From: UBA2336 sp964419145
GTDB taxonomy: Bacteria; Bacteroidota; Bacteroidia; Cytophagales; Cyclobacteriaceae
Length of the DNA stretch: 64,000 nt
Direction: 5' to 3'
Assembly (NCBI GenBank): GCA_964419145.1
Contig: CAYQOM010000003.1
Coordinates: forward strand, 62,001-126,000
Position 1 is the stretch's first letter. Every line of letters starts with the position of its first letter. Position numbers and translations under genes: made by a program. Positions 17,491-23,256 of this stretch are shown one piece after another. Under the pieces are notes generated by a model. It saw only the letters and a program-made list of their open reading frames with translations. It made no database searches and was not told where the DNA came from.

Positions 17491-17513
17491 GCGGGAGATC
17501 TCTCCCGCTTTTT
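17491..17513 (+). terminator. Intrinsic terminator after coiled-coil lipoprotein
   Basis: Perfect 8-bp GC-rich stem GCGGGAGA / TCTCCCGC (17491-17498 and 17501-17508) followed by TTTTT. Confidence 0.9.
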
Positions 17514-17667
17514 CATTTTTTATTGAGTATTATATGATCTGTATAAAGATTTGCACTCAACGTGAAAAATACCTGTAAAATATGCAATCTTGATTTAAAA
17601 GTATGAAACGCTTAAACCAGGTAAGATTCCCAACTTTGATCAGAAGATCGAAAGTGTAGTAATTAAT

Positions 17668-17853
17668 ATGGAACCGAAATTTAAAGCTGGAGAAATTGTT
17701 TACGAACGGATCAGGCCCGCTCAAAACCTCATTATAAGAAATCATGTGGGTTTAATCTACTACTGCAGTGCCCAGGAGCATCCGACTGCAAAACCGCTGG
17801 TTTTCTTTGAACATGAATTGGTGGCAAAATCGTACTCAGGCATAACTAAATAA
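17668..17853 (+). CDS. 61-residue small protein, paralogue of 16422-16607
   Basis: Same length and same signatures (IYYC, FFEHEL) as the protein at 16422-16607. It begins MEPKFKAGEIVYERIRPAQN, a strand pattern typical of small beta-barrels. Function unknown. It is the last gene of the stress cluster before the tRNA locus. A bidirectional terminator hairpin follows at 17947-17974. Confidence 0.62.
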   Translation: MEPKFKAGEIVYERIRPAQNLIIRNHVGLIYYCSAQEHPTAKPLVFFEHELVAKSYSGITK

Positions 17854-17946
17854 TCTTTACTCGTTTTGTCTAATGCATTAAACCTTACACCTAAATAATA
17901 TATTAATATATACTGAAAAGAAGACTTTAGCAGTGCACTCAAAAGA

Positions 17947-17974
17947 AAAGTCCTGGCGTTACCACCAGGACTTT
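17947..17974. terminator. Bidirectional terminator
   Basis: 10-bp stem AAAGTCCTGG / CCAGGACTTT with A-rich and T-rich flanks on both sides, so it can terminate transcripts from the left (61-residue gene) and perhaps read-through from the right. Confidence 0.75.
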
Positions 17975-17996
17975 CTTTTGTCGGCTCGTTGAAAAC

Positions 17997-18028
17997 AAAA
18001 AAGCCCTTCGCTTTTGCAAAAGGCTTTT
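17997..18028 (-). terminator. Terminator downstream of tRNA-Pro
   Basis: On the minus strand, AAAAGCC ... GGGCTTTTTT forms a hairpin followed by T residues, starting 6 bp after the 3' end of tRNA-Pro. Confidence 0.65.
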
Positions 18029-18033
18029 GGTTG

Positions 18034-18108
18034 TCGGGGTAGCAGGATTCGAACCTGCGACCCCCTGGTCCCAAACCAGGTGCGCTAACCGGACTGCGCT
18101 ACACCCCG
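18034..18108 (-). tRNA. tRNA-Pro (TGG anticodon)
   Basis: 75-nt cloverleaf on the minus strand. Acceptor CGGGGTG pairs with TACCCCG, discriminator A; anticodon loop TTTGGGA with TGG; T-arm GGTTCGAATCC. CCA is not encoded. It is the last of a minus-strand Ser-Arg-Pro tRNA series, now separated from tRNA-Arg by the integrated element. Confidence 0.96.
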
Positions 18109-18150
18109 AACGTTAAATGAGGCGCAAAGATATACTTTTAATCTTATGCA

Positions 18151-18169
18151 CCAAGTGATCCGACAGGGA
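18151..18169. repeat. Attachment-site direct repeat, left end of element
   Basis: Identical over 19 bp to 24583-24601. It contains the 14-base tRNA-Arg 3' segment without the rest of a tRNA. Bases outside the 19 bp differ on both sides. Confidence 0.9.
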
Positions 18170-18279
18170 TTGCCGAAAAACTTTGATTCGGTGCAAATTT
18201 AAGGATTTTACCCTTTGTTCATCCCCCCGGGTCATTAATTGGGTCAAGGCTTTTATTAATCACTTTAACACAAATCACT

Positions 18280-18612
18280 ATGACAAAAACCAAAGAAGAA
18301 GTCCGGAAAGAAGATGCTGAGAACTGCCCGCAGAACGGCAATCTCAAATTCAATTACGAGGAATGGTTAGATGCTTTGATAGCACAAACCAAAAACTGTA
18401 AACATCCCTGGGAATCATTTTGGGGTACTCACACCTACAATGACCCACACACGTTGATGCTGCACTGTATTTTTATGATGCAGGAGCACATAATGTTCAA
18501 GCTTGCCAATAGTAAGTTTGATGTCAATTCAGTGGCCTACATCAGAAAGGCATTTGACCAGGCTTTAGCTGAGGCTGACATGCAGTTTTGGAAATTGAGT
18601 AAGAAAAACTAA
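18280..18612 (+). CDS. Element gene, hypothetical protein (110 residues)
   Basis: Soluble, acidic, mostly helical protein with a run of aromatic and His/Cys residues in the middle (CKHPWESFWGTHTYNDPHTLMLHCIFMM, about 47-74). These could place ligands for a metal, but no known motif is present. Starting 129 bp inside the left repeat, it is oriented opposite to the rest of the element together with the next gene. This is the usual position for cargo. Function unknown. Confidence 0.6.
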   Translation: MTKTKEEVRKEDAENCPQNGNLKFNYEEWLDALIAQTKNCKHPWESFWGTHTYNDPHTLMLHCIFMMQEHIMFKLANSKFDVNSVAYIRKAFDQALAEADMQFWKLSKKN

Positions 18613-18625
18613 ACCTTGAGCAAAC

Positions 18626-18865
18626 ATGAAAGCATCCTATAAAATGCAATTTACCCCCGTAGATAAGAACGGTTACCGGCTTGAACATTGGTTCGGACAG
18701 CTCGACCACGTGTTTGTTGTGGCTAATGCAAGTGATGAAGCCATAAAAAAGGGAGAGCAGGCCTACAAGAAAATTCATGCCAAGGAAATACGTAAGCTGA
18801 AGGTAAAATCACACCGAATTGAGCTTGTTGAACTGCGGAGGGAGCACATTGTTCACGCGGGATAA
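18626..18865 (+). CDS. Element gene, hypothetical protein (79 residues)
   Basis: A basic small protein beginning MKASYKMQFTPVDKNGYRLE with a Lys/Arg-rich second half (KIHAKEIRKLKVKSHRIELVELRRE), so nucleic-acid binding is possible. It starts 14 bp after the previous gene and is followed 18 bp later by a strong terminator. The pair forms a two-gene plus-strand cargo unit of unknown function. Confidence 0.58.
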   Translation: MKASYKMQFTPVDKNGYRLEHWFGQLDHVFVVANASDEAIKKGEQAYKKIHAKEIRKLKVKSHRIELVELRREHIVHAG

Positions 18866-18883
18866 AGAATTAAAACCGTCATA

Positions 18884-18912
18884 AAATGCGCATTTCGATG
18901 CGCATTTTTTTT
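18884..18912 (+). terminator. Terminator with TTCG tetraloop
   Basis: Perfect 10-bp stem AAATGCGCAT / ATGCGCATTT (18884-18893 and 18898-18907) closed by a TTCG tetraloop, then a T run to 18912. Confidence 0.92.
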
Positions 18913-18939
18913 GCGCTTTTGGGTAAGGCTTTTTGGGTT

Positions 18940-19046
18940 ACTGCAAACTGCAACTGCAAATCAGGGGCGTATATAGGGAATTGCAGTTGCAGTAATCAGC
19001 TACTGCAACTGCAAAACGGCTATATATACAGATTGCAGTTGCAGTA
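18940..19046. repeat. Iteron-like inverted repeats, possible replication origin
   Basis: Four copies of ACTGCAACTGCAA alternate in orientation: forward 18947-18960, reverse 18981-18994, forward 19002-19015, reverse 19033-19046. A half copy is at 18940-18946. Each unit is itself a tandem of ACTGCAA. The middle two form a perfect 14-bp stem with a 6-nt loop (18981-19014), and TATATA runs flank the outer copies. The array sits against the 3' end of the ATPase gene. Repeated short sites plus AT-rich flanks next to a replication-type ATPase suggest an origin. A regulatory site or strong transcription stop is the alternative. Confidence 0.65.
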
Positions 19047-19047
19047 G

Positions 19048-20136
19048 TTATATATCTGTGTTCAGGTCATTAAGATGAAAAAAATCATCTTTTTTGCTAA
19101 TGAAACCCGAATCCTCCATTTCTTTTATTCGCGTTCTGGCCGTTCGCTCGCTGCATTTTTTCCCCTCGATGTCCGGAGTGTATTGTATAATCAGTTCCAC
19201 CAGGTCCCCGGATTTCTTGCCTCCAGTAATCAGACACCGTTTAGCCAGCTCTTTCAATTTCTCAGCTTTTACCTGCTCTTTGGTTTTAAGTACCTCCTTA
19301 GCTATGGTATGATCAAGCGTTACATGCAGGCCCTTCCCAGCGTCATAGGTGAAAGGGATGGGAGCAAAGTTGCGATCAGCTCGAAGTAGCTTACACTCAA
19401 TGATGTGTACATCCTGGTGCTGGCGGTCTTTTTTGACTACAATAGTTCCTAAGCATTTCCGTTCAGCCTCAGAGCCATAATTGCCACGCAGCTTGTTGGA
19501 TGAACCTGGATTTTCATGCACGTAAACAACAACCGTACACCCGGATGTCTTAAGGTCTTCAATTGCGCTAAACGCTTCGGTAGTATCATTTGGATCACGA
19601 ATGAGGTCTACTCCACCATCCAACAGTATGAGGTGAATTTCCGGAAGCACCTTAACCAATGAATTGAACATGGACCGCATTTGATTATACCTGAACATTC
19701 TCCAGTTAAAAATATACAGGTTATCGGGCTCCTTGTCGCAACCAATCATTTTACACACCCGCTTCCGGATCCTATCGGTAAACGGTTCGCTTTGCTCTGT
19801 GTCAATGTAAATAACCGGTTTCCCATCACAGTACTTCGTTCTGATTCCCAGGGTGTCTATGCCGGTAACATCTTTCATAAAAGCTGTGGCCAGGATAGGA
19901 ACGGCCGTAGATGTTTTACCAGCTTTCGGCAGGCCCCCGATCACACTAAAGTCTCCCCTTGCTGCAAAGATGCGGCCGCTAATCTCAATAATCGGTTCGA
20001 TGGGTTGGATGTTGCTGGCATGCGTTATCCTCGTTGAAAGAATATCATCAAGAGTGTATTCCGTTTTATCTGAAGGCTGGAGCTTCGCCTGTTCAAGCCT
20101 GATAGATTTCTCAACCTGTTCAAGTTTGTTAAGCAT
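19048..20136 (-). CDS. RecA/AAA-type ATPase, RepA-like replication protein of the element
   Basis: 362 residues. Walker A GGLPKAGKTST lies at 67-77, a Walker B-type strand LILLDGGVDL near 168-178, and a later strand VVVYVHENPG followed by RGNYGSEAE. This matches the AAA_25/RepA-like helicase group common on plasmids and phages. The last about 70 residues (from KRCLITGGKKSGDLVELI) look like a winged-helix DNA-binding tail. Function is inferred as replication initiation or helicase loading for the element. The start overlaps the upstream gene by 8 bp. The iteron-like repeats lie at its 3' end. Confidence 0.8.
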   Translation of the reverse strand: MLNKLEQVEKSIRLEQAKLQPSDKTEYTLDDILSTRITHASNIQPIEPIIEISGRIFAARGDFSVIGGLPKAGKTSTAVPILATAFMKDVTGIDTLGIRTKYCDGKPVIYIDTEQSEPFTDRIRKRVCKMIGCDKEPDNLYIFNWRMFRYNQMRSMFNSLVKVLPEIHLILLDGGVDLIRDPNDTTEAFSAIEDLKTSGCTVVVYVHENPGSSNKLRGNYGSEAERKCLGTIVVKKDRQHQDVHIIECKLLRADRNFAPIPFTYDAGKGLHVTLDHTIAKEVLKTKEQVKAEKLKELAKRCLITGGKKSGDLVELIIQYTPDIEGKKCSERTARTRIKEMEDSGFISKKDDFFHLNDLNTDI

Positions 20137-20521
20137 CTAAGAAGTTTTGGAAGTGAGTGTCTAAATTTTCTTTGCTGATTTTACCGTGTGCATAGTCGTT
20201 GATGGCTGATCGTAGGTCCATGGACCTATCCAGCGCGTTGGTGGTCGCACGGGCAATTTTGTTTGCCATCAACATTGCCTGGTCAAGGTCGTGTACGTGC
20301 TGATTAATTTCATAAACCGCATCGATAAGCAGTTTAATCATTGCCTGGACTGTAGTAAAATTAAGTGAGGTGTTTTTCCAGCCCTTTGATTGCGCAATTT
20401 TTTGCGCATCCTCAAGCGCATTTGAAACATCAATGATTGATGTTATATGGCTAAGTACCCGTGCCTTAATTTTTTTATGAAGTTCTTGGAACTCCGGGTC
20501 CGATATACTTACTTTGTTCAT
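20129..20521 (-). CDS. Element gene, helical hypothetical protein (130 residues)
   Basis: An all-helical soluble protein (EFQELHKKIKARVLSHITSIIDV..., then VQAMIKLLIDAVYEINQHVHDLDQAM). It has no motif I recognise. Its end overlaps the ATPase start by 8 bp, so the two are likely co-translated and the product may act with the ATPase. Function unknown. Confidence 0.65.
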   Translation of the reverse strand: MNKVSISDPEFQELHKKIKARVLSHITSIIDVSNALEDAQKIAQSKGWKNTSLNFTTVQAMIKLLIDAVYEINQHVHDLDQAMLMANKIARATTNALDRSMDLRSAINDYAHGKISKENLDTHFQNFLDA

Positions 20522-20560
20522 TGAAGTATGATTTAGATGGTCATATTTTGTTTCTCACTG

Positions 20561-20604
20561 AGAACCCCATCGTTAAGCCAGCAACGGACATACAATGGGG
20601 TTCT
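20561..20604. repeat. Long hairpin between element genes
   Basis: AGAACCCCAT (20561-20570) and ATGGGGTTCT (20595-20604) form a 10-bp stem; CGTT/AACG inside the loop can extend it. A T tract follows on the plus strand (about 20608-20612). It lies in the 103-bp gap between two minus-strand genes and may be a terminator, RNA-stability element or structured site. Confidence 0.5.
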
Positions 20605-20624
20605 TGCCTTTTTAACCGGTACCA

Positions 20625-21146
20625 TCAGCGCCTGGTAACGAGGTAAACAATAGTCAGTAATGCAAGCCCACCACCACCGGCAATGAGTATCGGTGTCCAG
20701 TTGGTTTTATTCGCTGCCTCCCGTTCTGCCTGCATGGCCGCAAGTTGTTGCATCTGCAATTGTGTTTGCAGTTGTCGTTCAGCACTCTGGTTAGCTTGCT
20801 TACTTGTTCTGCCGCCTATCAGTGCTCCACCAATAGCACCAACCGCAGAAATCGCGGCACCAATCCATCCAAGACCGGATCCTTCAAGTTGAAAAGGAAA
20901 AACATCAACAGCATCGGAAACGTACTTGACGCTTTTATATTGATCTGGTGTGTAGTTGATGAAAGTCCCATCATCAGTAGAAGGGTAATACAATTTGCCG
21001 GTGCTTACGTCCGACAAAACCAAAAAGCCCTTAGAGTTTACATTAAACTGGAGCTTTTGAATTTCAGTTGGAAAACCGCCAAGCATTCTACAATTAAGGC
21101 TACCGCCTGAAATGTGAGAATGACCATTTAATAAGTTACTGTTCAT
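20625..21146 (-). CDS. Element membrane protein with Gly-rich segment, Gln/Ala helix and C-terminal TM
   Basis: 173 residues in four parts: a polar N-terminal domain (1-88), a glycine/alanine-rich hydrophobic segment GLGWIGAAISAVGAIGG (91-107) ending in LIGGR, a Gln/Ala-rich helix (113-147), and a C-terminal TM (151-170) ending TRR. A Gly-rich amphipathic segment followed by a Gln/Met-rich helix recalls pilot/VP2-type and small membrane proteins of tailless phages. That is resemblance of composition only. The TM ending resembles that of the neighbour at 21233-21469 (NWTPILIAG vs DWTKEIIIAG). Confidence 0.6.
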   Translation of the reverse strand: MNSNLLNGHSHISGGSLNCRMLGGFPTEIQKLQFNVNSKGFLVLSDVSTGKLYYPSTDDGTFINYTPDQYKSVKYVSDAVDVFPFQLEGSGLGWIGAAISAVGAIGGALIGGRTSKQANQSAERQLQTQLQMQQLAAMQAEREAANKTNWTPILIAGGGGLALLTIVYLVTRR

Positions 21147-21232
21147 AGTTTAGATTTTTTAGTTTGTTGAAAAACCTGCCCCCGTTTCCAGGGACAGGTA
21201 CACTCACCCCCAGGGCATCGGCTCTCACCTCT

Positions 21233-21469
21233 TTAAGCCGAATTTTGAAGGATGTAAAGCAGGATGATCAATGCCAGTATGACAAGCCCGGCAATAATGA
21301 TTTCCTTCGTCCAGTCTTTAGGTGGTACCGGTGCCTGTGTTGGTTGTTGTGGAGAACCCAGGCGTGGCCCATTACCTAAAAGTGATGAATCAAACGGCCC
21401 CTCAAATTGTGCCCGGCCACCGGTCAAAAGTGAGGAGTTAATGTAGTGTGGATATGAGTAGTTAATCAT
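21233..21469 (-). CDS. Small tail-anchored element protein (78 residues)
   Basis: The Gly/Pro/Gln-rich N-terminal 50 residues are probably disordered (SSLLTGGRAQFEGPFDSSLLG, then PQQPTQAPVPP). A single C-terminal TM (about 53-73) follows after DWTKEI. The anchor resembles that of the 173-residue protein downstream, so the two may be distant paralogues or partners. The start touches the stop of the zinc-ribbon gene (shared base 21469). Function unknown. Confidence 0.58.
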   Translation of the reverse strand: MINYSYPHYINSSLLTGGRAQFEGPFDSSLLGNGPRLGSPQQPTQAPVPPKDWTKEIIIAGLVILALIILLYILQNSA

Positions 21470-21999
21470 TATGGTCTCTGTTTAAAATTGTTGAGTTGTT
21501 TAAGTATTTGGACGGCCCTTTCAGGACCACTACTATCAAGCATTGCTAAAAAAGCAATCAATTCATCTTGAAGGTCTTTAGGTTGAGCGTTGAAGTATGC
21601 AGCCACTTTATCAACAGGTGAGTTTCCTCCCTGGCCGGGTTGGCTCTGTTTGTTAGCTGAAAGAAATTCAAGTATCTGAGGAATGGATCCGGCCAACGAT
21701 TGTACAAGCGGTGAATCAGCCAGGCCGTTTAATCCGGCTTTACCAGCTCCAAGCTCTTGTAATTTCTTTTCAGCTTCTACGCTTCGGTTTCGCCAGTAGG
21801 TAACTTCACTCTGGAGGTATGTGTTAAAACTATCAGTGTTTTTCATGGGTATTGTTGGGGGTGATGAAAGTGAACCGGTGGTTCTTTTAACTGATGCCTT
21901 TGAGCGGCATTTGTGCGAACAGTAAACCTTATTCGACCTGGCCTTAAAAGGTTTCTCGCACTCCGGGCATTGCTTTTGAAATTGGTCGAGTGGGTGCAT
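21469..21999 (-). CDS. Element zinc-ribbon protein (176 residues)
   Basis: The N-terminal zinc ribbon is CPEC (13-16) plus YCSHKC (about 27-32), four well-spaced Cys. A Ser/Pro linker, a short helix (SEVTYWRNRSVEAEKKLQEL) and a helical C-terminal domain (VDKVAAYFNAQPKDLQDELIAFLAML) follow. Such ribbon proteins appear on plasmids and phages and probably bind DNA or protein. It lies 3 bp after the second zinc-ribbon gene. Confidence 0.65.
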   Translation of the reverse strand: MHPLDQFQKQCPECEKPFKARSNKVYCSHKCRSKASVKRTTGSLSSPPTIPMKNTDSFNTYLQSEVTYWRNRSVEAEKKLQELGAGKAGLNGLADSPLVQSLAGSIPQILEFLSANKQSQPGQGGNSPVDKVAAYFNAQPKDLQDELIAFLAMLDSSGPERAVQILKQLNNFKQRP

Positions 22000-22002
22000 A
22001 GA

Positions 22003-22263
22003 TTAATTTTTTTGGACGTTACCAAATTTCAGCTCGAAGTAGAAAATTCTTTTATCACGATCATTGACTAATACTTCCTCTTTTGCCCACAGATCAATTG
22101 ATGTGATAAGCTGCTCAATCTCCTCGGCAGATTTATTTGGATAAGTTTCCTTTGCGATTTCACGTAGTTCGTGATGATTTCGCTTGCACTTATCAGAGCA
22201 GAATTTTCCGTGAGTAAAATCTCCGGAACCATAAGTACAGCGACAAAAAGTGCAGCGTTTCAT
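22003..22263 (-). CDS. Small zinc-ribbon element protein (86 residues)
   Basis: Zinc-binding pattern CTFC (4-7) and FCSDKC (about 21-26), followed by a charged helical tail. The second Cys pair closely resembles that of the neighbour (YCSHKC). The start overlaps the stop of the excisionase-like gene by ATGA (22260-22263). A small DNA-binding or regulatory role is likely but unproven. Confidence 0.65.
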   Translation of the reverse strand: MKRCTFCRCTYGSGDFTHGKFCSDKCKRNHHELREIAKETYPNKSAEEIEQLITSIDLWAKEEVLVNDRDKRIFYFELKFGNVQKN

Positions 22264-22622
22264 TTGTTAACTGTTGTGTGATTTCGAATCTCATTGAACT
22301 GATCAGTCACCGATTTTAAAAAATCCCTTCCTTCGCTATCTGGTAATTTCTTACAATGATCAATGACCTCAATTAGCCAAATACGTCTTGGTTCGTCCAG
22401 GCTATTGATAATTTGTTGGAGTCTTGTAGAAAGCTCTATTTGACCCTCTTGAATTAGCAGGTTTCGGATTTCGTTCGGTGAAATGAATAAACGCTTTTCA
22501 CCAAGTTTGTAAGGGGTGATTTTTCCCTGACGAATAAGCTTCCTGATGTAAGGAATACTTATGCCCAAAATTTCACCGGCACGCTGTAGACTGCAAGCAT
22601 CATCTGGTATTCTCGTTTCCAT
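22260..22622 (-). CDS. Excisionase-like HTH (MerR-type) DNA-binding protein
   Basis: 120 residues. The N-terminal about 60 form an excisionase-family winged HTH (SLQRAGEILGISIPYIRKLI, then GKITPYKLGEKRLFISPNEI). The remainder is helical. In small integrative elements such proteins control excision direction and transcription. It starts beside a cluster of palindromes (22632-22672) that are plausible binding sites. It is first in the minus-strand run that continues through the zinc-ribbon and membrane-protein genes. Confidence 0.82.
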   Translation of the reverse strand: METRIPDDACSLQRAGEILGISIPYIRKLIRQGKITPYKLGEKRLFISPNEIRNLLIQEGQIELSTRLQQIINSLDEPRRIWLIEVIDHCKKLPDSEGRDFLKSVTDQFNEIRNHTTVNK

Positions 22623-22631
22623 GAACCAAAT

Positions 22632-22672
22632 ATTGGTGATATTACTTTCACCAATTCGAGAGTACCGGTACT
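22632..22672. promoter_or_regulatory. Palindromic operator cluster upstream of the HTH gene
   Basis: Two palindromes: ATTGGTGA/TCACCAAT (22632-22639 and 22648-22655, 8-bp spacer) and the perfect 12-mer AGTACCGGTACT (22661-22672). They fill the 61-bp gap between the HTH gene (start 22622) and the stop of the 190-residue gene, where the promoter must be. Likely operators for the element's own regulator. Confidence 0.58.
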
Positions 22673-22683
22673 TACTTATGGTA

Positions 22684-23256
22684 CTATTTTTTCAGCTCAT
22701 CAGTTGCCAGTTGGTAGGCCGCTGGAAAACTTTTAAGCAGTGGTAGTATCTTTTCTATCACATGCCTTTTTGGACGAGTCTTATTATTGATCAAGTCGTT
22801 GAGATTTGTGTAAAGTTTATTCGAAGTAGGCTTCTTTAATTCTTTTGCGGGAGGTCTCTCAATTATTTTCGCCTCAACTTTGAAATATAACAAGGTAGCC
22901 TCTTCAAGTGGTGTAAGCTCAGATGTAAACTTTCTCTTGTTTAGTGAATCAATGATGGAAGTAATTATTGATCTGTAGTCAACTGAAAGAAAATAATATT
23001 GAGTGTGGTGCATGGATTCTCCGCGCCACAAAGCAAGCTTATCCAGATGCTGAGCTCTTAGCAAATCCACCTGACTTGGCAGTCTTCTGTAATAGTATTT
23101 AAGCAATTCAATCACACGATCAATGTTAACAGATTGCTTTAATTCATTGATTATTGAAGCCCAATCAGGGCTGGCATCCAGGCACACAATTAATGTCCAT
23201 TCGGTTTCAGTCAACCCCTTTATTTCGCCATTTTCTCCAATAGAAATAAACTTCAT
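22684..23256 (-). CDS. Element gene, hypothetical protein (190 residues)
   Basis: A soluble, mostly helical protein (VDRVIELLKYYYRRLPSQVDLLRAQHLDKLAL) with a basic C-terminal third (NNKTRPKRHVIEKILPLLKSF). No known motif. The ATG overlaps the recombinase TGA by ATGA, so it is co-translated with the recombinase and may assist it, for example as a directionality or accessory factor. That role is inference from position. Confidence 0.62.
   Translation of the reverse strand: MKFISIGENGEIKGLTETEWTLIVCLDASPDWASIINELKQSVNIDRVIELLKYYYRRLPSQVDLLRAQHLDKLALWRGESMHHTQYYFLSVDYRSIITSIIDSLNKRKFTSELTPLEEATLLYFKVEAKIIERPPAKELKKPTSNKLYTNLNDLINNKTRPKRHVIEKILPLLKSFPAAYQLATDELKK

Noticed and set aside
18280..18865. 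Possible defence or toxin-antitoxin cargo in the element
   Set aside because: Neither protein shows a nuclease, kinase, acetyltransferase, HTH or other defence-type motif. The cargo location alone is not enough.
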